From Thermovibrio ammonificans HB-1 (GTDB lineage Bacteria; Aquificota; Aquificia; Desulfurobacteriales; Desulfurobacteriaceae), in contig NC_014917.1 in NCBI RefSeq assembly GCF_000185805.1, forward strand, positions 1 to 64,000: DNA of 64,000 bases, written 5' to 3'. Positions within the stretch are counted from its first letter, which is position 1. Each line of letters starts with the position of its first letter. This document shows positions 50,046 through 58,253 of the stretch, in pieces. Below the pieces are notes generated by a model. The model was given only the letters and a program-made list of their open reading frames with translations. It was not told where the DNA came from and ran no database searches. The position numbers and the translations under genes are program-made.

Positions 50046-52155
50046 GAAGTTAATAACCGCAACCGCACTTATACTAACCTCTCTTCTTGCCTCCTGCGGT
50101 GGAGGAGGCGGTGGTGGAAGCTCCACCACGACCAGCTCCACCACCACCTCAACTACCAAGGGGCTAACCGTAGTCCCTGCAACTACCAAAGCAGTAGAGG
50201 TTGACCCTGCTTACCTGTTCAGGGCTACCTCTCCCACTCTTGTGTGTGCAAACGGAACCGTAGTAGTTAACCCCGACACAGTTTCAGACACCCAGCTCCA
50301 CTTTCCTCTACCCTCTACGGGGAGCTTCCAGGGCTGTGTAGTGGCCTTCACGGCTCCCACAGGGCAGGTTATCTACACCAGCCTCTCCGCCGTAGAGGGA
50401 ACGGGAGGAACGGTAGCCCTCAACTCCGACCTTACCCTCTCTAAAGTAGATGGAGACTTAACCCTTCAGCCCCTTGCCGACTCAGACGGAGACGGAGTAG
50501 CAGACACCTGTGAGGGCAAGGTAGTTGACCACGACAACGACTCCGTAGAGAGCGAGCCCGTTTACGACAAGACTGTCATAGTCGTCCTTGAGGGAGACGA
50601 CCTTGGAGACAGCTCCCTTACCAGTTACCTTGAGGACAACTACGCCGACCTTGTGGCAGGCATCAAAGCGTCACAGCCTCAGAATACACGCTTTGTAGTC
50701 ATCTGGGACGGAGGGCAGAAAAACGGCCTTGACGGACAGAGCGACGTCTTTATCCTTGACCCTCAATCGGGCAAGGACTTCACCACTCTGACTAACGACA
50801 TCTCTCAGGTTCTCTCCGGAGCTTCCGTCTCCCAGTTCGGCTCCGACGGGCTTCTCTACTGGTATGCTCCCTCTGACAACCTCTCCAACCACCTCAAGGA
50901 ACTGATAGAGGTAGCAGTTAAGCTCTTCCCTGCAAAGAGCTACGACCTTATCATCAGCGACCACGGAGACGGCTGGGTGAGCCTTCCCACTCCCACCACG
51001 AGGACGGTTCTCTTTGAGAGTTTCAGCGACGGCAATCAGACTGGAACTACTTGGCTTGGAACCAAACAGTTTGCCGATACCGTTCTTGCTCCCCTTGCTA
51101 AAGAGGGCATAAGGTTCGACCTGATTGGCTTTGACGAGTGCCTGATGGGAGAGCTTGCTACCCTGACTCAGATAGCTCCCTACGCTCAGGAGATAGTAGC
51201 CTCTCCCGAATTTGAACTGGGAACGGGCTGGGGAAGCGTATGGAAGAACCTGCCCTCGTGGTATGCACAGGGACTTGACAGCTGGACGATAGCAAAGAAC
51301 ATCGTTGACGGCTACTATCAGTATTACTACGACAATCCTCCCAACGTGGCCCTTGCCTACCCGCAGGTGGTTGCCCTGACGGCAGTTAAGAGTGAAGCTC
51401 TTAAAGAACTTGCACAGGCTTTTGATACCTTCGCAGGGAGCCTCTACCAGACTGCTCTGAATGAGAGGGATAATGGGCAGATGTATGAGTATTTCTATTC
51501 GCATTTCGGGAATAATGACCTTAATACGTATCAGGGAGTTTTTTGGTGGCTAAATACTTCCGATTATACGGGAGGCGATACCATAGCCCAGGAGCTCGAT
51601 AACGCAACACAGGAGTATGCTGGTTACTACGGAGGCTCTCAAGGAACAGATACTCTTGGTTTTGACCTTGTTCAAACCGTATCAGCTATCGGATATACTG
51701 CAAGACTTGTTGAACTGGGTTACACTAATTTTTACGCAATGCAAGGCTTAGCTTACACTCCATATAACAGTCAATACGCCCTCACCCCTTCCTTTGCCCC
51801 CGACACGGTTCAGAACGCTCTCAACTTCCTCTCCACCTACAACTCCGTTAAGAGCAGTGACGGTCTCTACACGAAGTATCTCCAGCTCAACATGGACGGA
51901 ACGGTTGACACGAACGTAACAGGTTCGGGACTCTCTCTCATCTACCCCTACACCTCTCCCGACTACGCTACCTCTCCCAAGTTAGAGCTTTGCAACTACT
52001 CCAACTTCGTGGAGAGCTACAACTCCACTCTGCCTAACTACACGGCCTTTGTTAACACCGTCTTTGGTGTGATGTGGCAGGCAGTTAAGGACGCAGGGCT
52101 GGACAGCCAGTTTGCTTGTGATGTGGGAAGCGGAAATGTAGTGTGGAGCCAGTAG
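50038..52155 (+). CDS. C11 (clostripain)-family cysteine protease lipoprotein
   Basis: 705 aa surface protease. The lipobox is SLLASCGG (Cys20), followed by a Gly run and a Ser/Thr linker. A calcium-type acidic stretch (DSDGDGVADTCEGKVVDHDN) lies near residue 155. The catalytic pair is His at about 311 in IISDHGDGW and Cys at about 367 in GFDECLMGELATL. Family members act extracellularly. A patch at about 51430-51780 uses AT-richer codons than its flanks, as if exchanged by recombination. Its place in the pilus cluster suggests a cell-surface role. Confidence 0.8.
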   Translation: MRRKLITATALILTSLLASCGGGGGGGSSTTTSSTTTSTTKGLTVVPATTKAVEVDPAYLFRATSPTLVCANGTVVVNPDTVSDTQLHFPLPSTGSFQGCVVAFTAPTGQVIYTSLSAVEGTGGTVALNSDLTLSKVDGDLTLQPLADSDGDGVADTCEGKVVDHDNDSVESEPVYDKTVIVVLEGDDLGDSSLTSYLEDNYADLVAGIKASQPQNTRFVVIWDGGQKNGLDGQSDVFILDPQSGKDFTTLTNDISQVLSGASVSQFGSDGLLYWYAPSDNLSNHLKELIEVAVKLFPAKSYDLIISDHGDGWVSLPTPTTRTVLFESFSDGNQTGTTWLGTKQFADTVLAPLAKEGIRFDLIGFDECLMGELATLTQIAPYAQEIVASPEFELGTGWGSVWKNLPSWYAQGLDSWTIAKNIVDGYYQYYYDNPPNVALAYPQVVALTAVKSEALKELAQAFDTFAGSLYQTALNERDNGQMYEYFYSHFGNNDLNTYQGVFWWLNTSDYTGGDTIAQELDNATQEYAGYYGGSQGTDTLGFDLVQTVSAIGYTARLVELGYTNFYAMQGLAYTPYNSQYALTPSFAPDTVQNALNFLSTYNSVKSSDGLYTKYLQLNMDGTVDTNVTGSGLSLIYPYTSPDYATSPKLELCNYSNFVESYNSTLPNYTAFVNTVFGVMWQAVKDAGLDSQFACDVGSGNVVWSQ

Positions 52156-52224
52156 GAGTTAGAACACCTTTGTGGGAGTGGGGCGGTAGCCTCGCTCCTA
52201 AAAACAAAAAAAAGGAGTGGGACA

Positions 52225-52467
52225 ATGAGCTGGTACAACAAAGATGACCTTCGCAGGAGAGGCATCGACAGATTCTTCGTGTCGTGTGACGAGGAGTATG
52301 AAAAGGAAAAACTTGTTAAGTGGACAGTAGACAAGTATGCGTTGTCAAAAGAAGTAGCAACAGAACTTGTGGAGAAGTGTTGTAAAAAAGTTACCGCTCC
52401 TCGAGATAGGAAGGCGTTTGAGGAGTGTATCTACCTCGAAGTTCTTAAGAAATTTCACCAGGAGTAG
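52225..52467 (+). CDS. Hypothetical protein, 80 aa, beside the invertible site
   Basis: Charged helical protein with four cysteines (VSCDEEYEKEK, VEKCCKKVT, FEECIYLEV). AAAGGAGTGGGACA precedes the ATG. It ends in a hairpin terminator 20 bases from the inversion site. It is too small to be a recombinase but could be an accessory factor. Unknown. Confidence 0.5.
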   Translation: MSWYNKDDLRRRGIDRFFVSCDEEYEKEKLVKWTVDKYALSKEVATELVEKCCKKVTAPRDRKAFEECIYLEVLKKFHQE

Positions 52468-52484
52468 GGAGCGTCCCTACTCCT
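52460..52484 (+). terminator. Hairpin terminator beside inversion site
   Basis: AGGAGTAGGGA pairs with TCCCTACTCCT (11 bp, loop GCG) directly at the stop codon of the 80-aa gene and 3 bases before the repeat at 52488. Confidence 0.6.
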
Positions 52485-52487
52485 CCC

Positions 52488-52509
52488 ATAACAAAGCTGA
52501 GTTTGATGG
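52488..52509 (+). repeat. Inversion-site copy 1 (22 bp)
   Basis: Begins ATAACAAAGCTGAG and ends TTTGATGG, identical over 22 bases to the reverse complement of 53117-53138. It codes for NKAEFDG in the plus-strand orphan cassette, in the same frame as in the expressed gene. Confidence 0.8.
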
Positions 52510-52726
52510 GGGAGTAAGACTCTCAGGAGTTTTTATGTCTTCACAGGCATCCTTTTTCGCTTCAGGAACTGCTAACGACGGTATTGCTTTGGGAAGAGCA
52601 ATAACGGGAGCAATAAGACGATGCAAACTGGCAGGCTACGACGGCGGGATAATTGTTCAAGCTGGCATAGGCGGGTACTCAGGCGAGTTCACGGCATATG
52701 CAGTAGCAGAATGCTATGAGAAGTGA
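52510..52726 (+). pseudogene. Silent alternative C-terminal cassette
   Basis: An open frame without its own start or ribosome site, continuing from the NKAEFDG codons of the site. It encodes about 72 residues (GVRLSGVFMSSQASFFASGT ... AYAVAECYEK) and ends with TGA inside the shared palindrome. Inversion of 52510-53116 would fuse it in frame to the exported protein encoded from 53958, replacing the present C-terminus. It is therefore best read as a silent cassette, not a decayed gene. Confidence 0.75.
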
Positions 52727-52748
52727 GCAGCTCAAGCTGCTCACTTCT
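52719..52748. terminator. Shared palindromic terminator inside invertible segment
   Basis: AGAAGTGAGCAGCT (52719-52732) pairs with AGCTGCTCACTTCT (52735-52748), loop CA. Both cassettes read Lys-TGA-GCAGCT into it from opposite sides, so whichever is expressed ends at the same structure. Confidence 0.75.
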
Positions 52749-53958
52749 TAATTATAAGACCGTTACTATAGTCATAATCATCTCTCAAACAGAGACCGTA
52801 GCTTCCAATATATTTATACCCGGGAGCACAACCGTAGTATGCTTTCCACCAAGTAAGGCCGCCACCTCCCGTTACACCTATTTTTTTCAGCTCATCCGGC
52901 ACTCTTGGTCCGTAACGCGGGTCAAACATTCCGGCATAGGCTACAATTCCCTTTGAGTCGTAAAGAACAGCATACCTCTCCCACCAATGCTTCTGATAGG
53001 GAATTTTCTTGACAGCAGACGGGTAACCGCTTGGGATTCCAACAAAGTAGGTCAGCGGATAATAAGTATCCGCAGCATCTATAATTGTTTTCGCCGCAAC
53101 AATTCCTCCACTGGCTCCATCAAACTCAGCTTTGTTATTGGTACTTATCGGAGTAAGCCCCGCAGTCTTCGAGGTTATAGAGGTATCCATAGTAGTAAAG
53201 GCCTTTTTCATACCGTTCGGGTTCAGGTACATGTCGTAGAAGGTTTGGTCAGCACGTTGTTTGAACTGTTGCATTTTGGTTTGCTGGTAATTGTTATAAC
53301 TGGAATAAGGGTCGTAAGTAATACTTTGACCATTTGCTAAACCTTGAGCAAGACTTTTGTAATTTGCTCCCGCGTTCCTGTAATACCAATACCTGTAATC
53401 CCTTATAGACAACCCGGTCTGTCCCTCTGCAAGGTTCTTAACGTTCCTACCAGCGTAGTTGTAGTAGTAATACCTGTAATCCGTTATCCCCAGACCAGTC
53501 AGACCCTGGGCAAGGTTACGATAGTTCCTGCCCGCAAACTGAAAGAGGTAAGTCCTGCCGTCCTGAACGCCCACACCAGCAGCGTTCACGGTAAAGTTCC
53601 GGTAGTTGTTCCCGACCGTCTTAAACAGAGCATTGTTCGTGGAGCTTCCCGGGTCAGCGTTAGCTGCTCCCCACACAAAGTTGCGGTAGTTTGCTCCGTA
53701 ATACCTGAAGTAGGTCGGGGAGTAGGTTGAGGTGGTGCTCTTTCCGGTAGCTCCCTCTACGAAAGCCTTGACGTTCGCTCCTGCATTCTGGGCCTGAGTA
53801 TCCGAGAGGGTAGAGAGGTTGGTGGTTCCTGCAAGCCCCTCCACCACCTTTTTCATCTTCTCGTAGTCGGCAGGTATCGTGTAAACCGGCCCGGCTGCAT
53901 AAGCCGCCGCAACTGTTCCGACCACTACTCCCACAGCGACTGTCAGGAGCTTCCTCAT
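52741..53958 (-). CDS. Repeat-containing exported protein with invertible C-terminus (PilV-like shufflon protein)
   Basis: 405 aa. The signal peptide is MRKLLTVAVGVVVGTVAAAYA. Residues about 85-215 contain several tyrosine-rich repeats of the form YAGRNYRNLAQGLTGLGITD. The variable end starts after TNNKAEFDG, at the 22-bp site, and runs about 125 residues to the palindromic terminator. It has no prepilin motif, unlike PilV of R64, but it lies in a type IVb pilus cluster and could be a surface adhesin. Promoter TGTAATTGTAGGGAA lies near 53998-54010. GGGAGGTGATAG precedes the ATG. Confidence 0.75.
   Translation of the reverse strand: MRKLLTVAVGVVVGTVAAAYAAGPVYTIPADYEKMKKVVEGLAGTTNLSTLSDTQAQNAGANVKAFVEGATGKSTTSTYSPTYFRYYGANYRNFVWGAANADPGSSTNNALFKTVGNNYRNFTVNAAGVGVQDGRTYLFQFAGRNYRNLAQGLTGLGITDYRYYYYNYAGRNVKNLAEGQTGLSIRDYRYWYYRNAGANYKSLAQGLANGQSITYDPYSSYNNYQQTKMQQFKQRADQTFYDMYLNPNGMKKAFTTMDTSITSKTAGLTPISTNNKAEFDGASGGIVAAKTIIDAADTYYPLTYFVGIPSGYPSAVKKIPYQKHWWERYAVLYDSKGIVAYAGMFDPRYGPRVPDELKKIGVTGGGGLTWWKAYYGCAPGYKYIGSYGLCLRDDYDYSNGLIIKK
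53117..53138 (-). repeat. Inversion-site copy 2 (22 bp)
   Basis: On the plus strand it begins CCATCAAACTCAGC and ends TTTGTTAT, the exact inverse of the copy at 52488-52509. It lies inside the exported-protein gene, at the boundary between constant and variable parts. Confidence 0.8.
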
Positions 53959-54006
53959 CTATCACCTCCCTCAATAGCCATCACAAGTAATTTTAGTTCC
54001 CTACAA

Positions 54007-54294
54007 TTACAGGTCAAGTTCCCTTGCCACTTCGGCTGCAAGGTCGTAAACGTTGAACTCCTCGGGCTTTACAAAACCGTCCTTCGTTCCCGAGACTATG
54101 GTCTGGGCGAGGGAGAGAAGCTCCCTCTCCTCATCGGTAAAAACCGACGAAACCTGCCAGCAGTTAAAGAGGGCGTCATCAAGGTCGGGCAGGCCCGCCG
54201 TAGAGATAACGAACCTCACTGCTTGCTTTACCTTCTCCATCGGAAAAGTCAAGAAAACTCTCGTATAAGGGTTAAAGAATCGAACACTGTCCAT
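54007..54294 (-). CDS. Hypothetical protein, 95 aa
   Basis: Small soluble acidic protein, unknown (DSVRFFNPYTRVFLTFPMEK). GGGGAGGTT precedes the ATG. It is the last gene of the minus-strand pilus run after the PilT-like ATPase. Its stop lies beside the promoter of the exported protein. Confidence 0.5.
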   Translation of the reverse strand: MDSVRFFNPYTRVFLTFPMEKVKQAVRFVISTAGLPDLDDALFNCWQVSSVFTDEERELLSLAQTIVSGTKDGFVKPEEFNVYDLAAEVARELDL

Positions 54295-54307
54295 AACCTC
54301 CCCACGG

Positions 54308-55522
54308 TTACGCTGAAAACTCTGAAGACTCCAACATGGATTGCAGCTCCCTTGAGTCGTAAGTAACCTTCATGGCCGTATCTTTGGTAATCACGCCCTC
54401 CATCACAAGGCGTGTAAGCTCGCTGTTGAGGTACTTACAGTTCTCCCGGTCTCGCCTTATGAAGTCCCTAATCTGCTTAACGTCGCCCTCCTTAATCCTG
54501 CCTCTGACGAACTCGTCAACCAGGAGAACTTCACAGACCGCCCTGACTGCAAAGTCAACGGTCAGGACGAGCCTCTGGGCAACGACCAGCTTCAGTTGGT
54601 CTGCGAGTATCGTTCTGATTTGGGGCTGCTCGTCCGGCGGGAAGACGTCCACTATCCTGCTTATCACTCCCCAGGCCGAGGAAGTGTGCAGGGTGGTGAA
54701 GGTAAGGTGGCCTGTTTCGCTTGCCATAAGGGCCGTCTTTATCTCCTCGGGAGTCCTGGACTCGCCGATGTAGATTACGTCCGGGTGCTGCCTGAGGGCG
54801 TTGTGCACTCCGGAGATAAACGAGTCGGTGTCCCTGCCGACCTCCCTCTGAATGAAGAAGGCGTTCTTGTTATCAAAAACGTACTCAATCGGCTTCTCTA
54901 TGGTGACGACGACCCTCGACCTGTCGTCCTCGGAAAGGTAACGCATTATTCCGGCAAGCGTTGTCGACTTACCGGAACCGGTAGGACCGGTAACTATGAC
55001 GAGACCCGAGTTCCACTGCCGAACCTTACCGATAACCTCGGGCAGGCGAAGCTCGTCAAAGGGGTGCGGAACGTAAGAGTAGAGTCTCCTTATCGAAAGA
55101 ATCGTGCTGCCGTCGGAAAGGGCAACGTTAAGCCTAAACCTGCCGATAAATCTGTCTCCCTTGTGGAGCGTGAAGGAAGTATCAATCTCCTTGGCATTGC
55201 TCGGCAGGGAGAGAGCTTCCACAAACGCTCTTATGTCGCTGCGAACGACCTTGCTCTTCAAGGGAGCGGGAATCTCCTTGGGAAGCTCTTTCATTCTCTC
55301 CTTTATCCTTGCAGCTTCCTCCTCGTCGCCCCTTTCCTTGGCCTCTTCGTAGAGAGCTTCGTAAAGGAGCATCTTTATCCTCACGGCGGAGCCCGCTATC
55401 TCCACGGTCTTGAAAAAGGGCGGAACTCCCTCCCTTATGTAGATGTCAGTGGCAAACTGCTCCTCCGCGAACTTGAAAATCTCCCTGAAAACCTCCGGAA
55501 GCGTCCCAAACTCCAGCTTCAT
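54308..55522 (-). CDS. PilT-like retraction ATPase
   Basis: 404 aa. Walker A VTGPTGSGKSTTLAGIMRYL, Walker B region HPDVIYIGESRTPEEIKTAL, His box GHLTFTTLHTSSAW, and the PilT-type segment VDVFPPDEQPQIRTILAD. It lacks the tetracysteine zinc site of PilB, which supports a retraction motor (as BfpF/PilT). The N-terminus contains a helical insert (MLLYEALYEEAKERGDEEEA). AGAGGAGGAGAAAG precedes the ATG. Confidence 0.85.
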   Translation of the reverse strand: MKLEFGTLPEVFREIFKFAEEQFATDIYIREGVPPFFKTVEIAGSAVRIKMLLYEALYEEAKERGDEEEAARIKERMKELPKEIPAPLKSKVVRSDIRAFVEALSLPSNAKEIDTSFTLHKGDRFIGRFRLNVALSDGSTILSIRRLYSYVPHPFDELRLPEVIGKVRQWNSGLVIVTGPTGSGKSTTLAGIMRYLSEDDRSRVVVTIEKPIEYVFDNKNAFFIQREVGRDTDSFISGVHNALRQHPDVIYIGESRTPEEIKTALMASETGHLTFTTLHTSSAWGVISRIVDVFPPDEQPQIRTILADQLKLVVAQRLVLTVDFAVRAVCEVLLVDEFVRGRIKEGDVKQIRDFIRRDRENCKYLNSELTRLVMEGVITKDTAMKVTYDSRELQSMLESSEFSA

Positions 55523-55546
55523 CTTTCTCCTCCTCTTTGAATAGAG

Positions 55547-56602
55547 TTACATCGCCCTCTGAATCGAGGTAGTCATCGGCAGCAGCAAGCCTATGTAGAG
55601 GAAAGCCACGTAGCCGCCGACGAGCATGAGGAAGGCGGCCTGAACGAGAGTGATTGTCTTCTCCATAGACTTGTCCACTATAACCTTTAGCAGCCTGATG
55701 GAAGGCTCCACCTGCTTGGGAATGTTACCTATTCTGATACCGCTCTTTATAAACGAGTAGTCCGAGTGGGATAGAAGTCCCCTCTCAACAAAAACCTCCA
55801 TGGCCTTTTGCAAATCCTCTCCTCCCTCGAGACGGTAAAGAACCTCCTCTATCGCTTCCCTCCATTTCTTTGAAAAGCCCGCCTCGGACAGGAACTGAAA
55901 GACCTTGGTTTCCGACCAGCTTGCCTCAAAGAGGATTTTCAACCAGTTGAGGAACCGGAGCTTCTCAAACTCCCTGTAGGCGGGCAGGTAGGGTTTCCAG
56001 ACACCGCTTTTGAGGAAAAGAATCACCAGGGCTGCAAGGGCTACAACGGCCGCAACAAAGAGGAGCGGGTGCTGAGAAACGACGTATGCGGCTTTTACCG
56101 TTGCGGGCAACCTGTCCTTATAGGTTACAGTGCCCACTATCTTAGGAGTGAACTTGAAAACCATTATGTAGGTGAAGAGCAAGCCGATGATAATGGAAAG
56201 AACAGGACCTATCAGGGTCTTCTTGAGTTTTCCCAGAAGCTCCACTTCGGTCTCAAGGAGGTCGGCCAACCTAACCGCCATCTTCGGCAGGTTACCGGCC
56301 TTAATACCCGAAGCGATAGAGGCCCTAACGTCTTCGTCGAATATGTCGGCCTCGAGGAAGACCTTGGCAGGCTCCTGGCCCGCCTCGATTTCATAGACCA
56401 TCTCCTCGAGCTTCTCCGCAACCCAGCCCACCCGCAGCTGCTCGGGAACGAGGTGGGCAAGGGAGGGGGGAACCTCGATAAGACCGTATTTCCTGTAGTC
56501 CTCCACAAGGGAGAGCAAGGCGTCCCTTATGGAGAAGTTAGCCGACACCATCGAAGCGAGGATTCTAACGATTTTGGCCTGCTCTTCACGGGGTAGGGCC
56601 AT
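55547..56602 (-). CDS. PilC/GspF-like pilus inner-membrane platform
   Basis: 351 aa, with the duplicated T2SF pattern: two helical cytoplasmic domains and three membrane helices (IGPVLSIIIGLLFTYIMVF, LLFVAAVVALAALVILFL, and AAFLMLVGGYVAFLYIGLLL). The repeats ASGIKAGNLPKMAVRLADLL and KSGIRIGNIPKQVEPSIRLL match the family. It corresponds to R64 PilR or BfpE. The start overlaps the previous stop (TAATG). Confidence 0.85.
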   Translation of the reverse strand: MALPREEQAKIVRILASMVSANFSIRDALLSLVEDYRKYGLIEVPPSLAHLVPEQLRVGWVAEKLEEMVYEIEAGQEPAKVFLEADIFDEDVRASIASGIKAGNLPKMAVRLADLLETEVELLGKLKKTLIGPVLSIIIGLLFTYIMVFKFTPKIVGTVTYKDRLPATVKAAYVVSQHPLLFVAAVVALAALVILFLKSGVWKPYLPAYREFEKLRFLNWLKILFEASWSETKVFQFLSEAGFSKKWREAIEEVLYRLEGGEDLQKAMEVFVERGLLSHSDYSFIKSGIRIGNIPKQVEPSIRLLKVIVDKSMEKTITLVQAAFLMLVGGYVAFLYIGLLLPMTTSIQRAM

Positions 56603-57123
56603 TACTTACACCTCACATTCGTCCCTCTAATGAGGAAGTAGCGGCACCTGTTCACGCTGGAGTCCCACCGAACGTTACCGGCAGAGAGGTTGCCGTCGTC
56701 AACAGCCCTATCGAGCTTGTAGCAGAAGTCTTTAGAGGCTCCGTTGATAACCAGCTGAACGTTGCTTCCCCAGGTACAGGCTATCCAGCCGGTACCGCTC
56801 CAGGGAGTATGGGGCCAGTAATTGAGGGAAACGTTGTTGTTCGGCGGCTCCACGTAAGGGCCGTTCCAACCCGGTGCTCCCACGGCGTTTGTCCAGAGCT
56901 GCTGAGTCTTTGAGGGGTAGTAGCCCGTATCAGCGTAGTAGGCAGACATGGCCCTCTTGAGGTTGTTGGCGAACTCAACAGTTTTGGCTACCCTGGCCTT
57001 GTCGGTACTCCCTCCGTAGTAGATGTAAAGACCGAGGGCAAGGATTGAGATGACCGCAACTACAACCATCAGCTCCACGAGGCTGAAAGCCTTACGGGAA
57101 GCTCTCAAGCCCTTTCTCTTCAT
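56602..57123 (-). CDS. Type IV prepilin-like protein
   Basis: 173 aa. The leader MKRKGLRASRKA ends at an Ala before FSLVELMVVVAVISILA, with the essential Glu at +5. Cleavage after Ala rather than Gly is less common. The C-terminal domain has four cysteines and the pattern GWNGPYVEPP, shared with the pilin at 58254 (GWSGPYVQPP). No prepilin peptidase gene is present in the window. GGGAGGAGAT precedes the ATG. Confidence 0.8.
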   Translation of the reverse strand: MKRKGLRASRKAFSLVELMVVVAVISILALGLYIYYGGSTDKARVAKTVEFANNLKRAMSAYYADTGYYPSKTQQLWTNAVGAPGWNGPYVEPPNNNVSLNYWPHTPWSGTGWIACTWGSNVQLVINGASKDFCYKLDRAVDDGNLSAGNVRWDSSVNRCRYFLIRGTNVRCK

Positions 57124-57141
57124 ATCTCCTCCCTAAGACGG

Positions 57142-58188
57142 TTATTCTCCCGTGCTCATTACGGTTATGAATCCGTCGGAGACGGAAGCCGAAAAAGCTC
57201 CTCTGTCTGTTGCAGGAGTGTTGGGGGGAGCCCCGTCCGGATAACCGTCTCCGTCAGGGTCGAAGCAGAGGTTAACGTAAACAGGGTTACCAAAGGCGTC
57301 CACCTTGTAGTCGGTAGAGAGGTTCAGATGAGACAGAATCGTGTCTATCGAACAGGTCGAATGGGTTACAGAACCGTCGCAGATAACAGAGGGCCAGACT
57401 GCCCGCAGGTTTGAACAGGTAGCGTCGGTGCAGTAGTCGTAAGGCTTGCTGGAGCACAGCTGCACGTACCAGTCGACCTTGAGGTCGTCCTCCTCGGCAA
57501 GGCCGTAAGGGTAGGTTCTCTCGGTTACCTCTACCGAGAGCCTCTGCCTGAAGTAGGCGTCAAGGGCGTCGGCTATGGTCTTCAGGCGGTCGTAGGTGAA
57601 CTTCCGGTATCTCTCATCGAGGGAGGCAGAGCTCCAGGTGTAGGTAAGGTCGTCGGCCGTGCCGAACACTCCGTCCCTGCCCGCAGAGGTGAAAGTTATC
57701 CTAATCGGGGAGCCTGCCGTCGGGTCGTAGGGAGTGGAGTGGGTTTTGGCTCCGTTTTCGTAGGAGAAGCGAAGCTCCCTTCCCCAGCCGTCGTAACAGG
57801 CAACGTCGTAGCCTGCCCCGATATTCGCCAGCTTGCAGCCGGCGTCCTCAAAGGCCTTCAGAATCTGAGAGTCGGCAGGCGTGAGGTTGTCCTTCCAGAG
57901 AACAAGTCTTGCTGTGTAGCTCCAGCACCCCGGAGGTGTTAGCCAGCTTCTCGCCCTCGAACAGTCCGGCTGGTTTATCCAGCCGGGATTGTTTCTCCTG
58001 TAGGCGAGAACAGTCTCATAGTGGAAGTTCAGGGCCTTGGCCAGCTTCTCAAACCTGTTTTCGGTTTCAGCCTTCTTGTTCCTCTCTACCATCGGGACTA
58101 TGAACTCGGTAGTTCCGATGGCGAGAATCGAGAGAATGGCCACGGCAATTATTAGTTCAAGAAGTGTAAAACCCTTCCTGCCTCTCAC
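57142..58188 (-). CDS. Large prepilin-like protein (minor pilin)
   Basis: 348 aa, much larger than a major pilin. The leader MRGRKG is followed by FTLLELIIAVAILSILAIG. The large C-terminal part has many cysteines and SAGRDGVFGTADDLTYTW, a calcium-binding-like pseudopilin loop. It also has DPDGDGYPDGAPP near the end. It may be the initiating or tip pilin. The GTG start has GGAGGCTGAAG upstream. Confidence 0.75.
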   Translation of the reverse strand: MRGRKGFTLLELIIAVAILSILAIGTTEFIVPMVERNKKAETENRFEKLAKALNFHYETVLAYRRNNPGWINQPDCSRARSWLTPPGCWSYTARLVLWKDNLTPADSQILKAFEDAGCKLANIGAGYDVACYDGWGRELRFSYENGAKTHSTPYDPTAGSPIRITFTSAGRDGVFGTADDLTYTWSSASLDERYRKFTYDRLKTIADALDAYFRQRLSVEVTERTYPYGLAEEDDLKVDWYVQLCSSKPYDYCTDATCSNLRAVWPSVICDGSVTHSTCSIDTILSHLNLSTDYKVDAFGNPVYVNLCFDPDGDGYPDGAPPNTPATDRGAFSASVSDGFITVMSTGE

Positions 58189-58230
58189 CTTCAGCCTCCT
58201 CCGGTAGTCCCCCTTCAGAGAACCACCGGA

Positions 58231-58247
58231 GGGGGCTGAAAGCCCCC
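58231..58247 (-). terminator. GC hairpin after major pilin
   Basis: GGGGGCT / AGCCCCC stem with a three-base loop, 7 bases beyond the stop of the pilin gene at 58254 on the minus strand. No T tract follows, so it may act as partial attenuator or as a 3' end that protects the pilin mRNA. Confidence 0.45.
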
Positions 58248-58253
58248 GGAGAG

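Noticed and set aside
50671-51504. 277-aa minus-strand ORF inside the C11 gene
   Set aside because: Overlaps a well-supported protease with lipobox and catalytic residues. No ribosome site.
54596-55540. 314-aa plus-strand ORF opposite the PilT-like gene
   Set aside because: Antisense shadow. The minus strand carries intact ATPase motifs.
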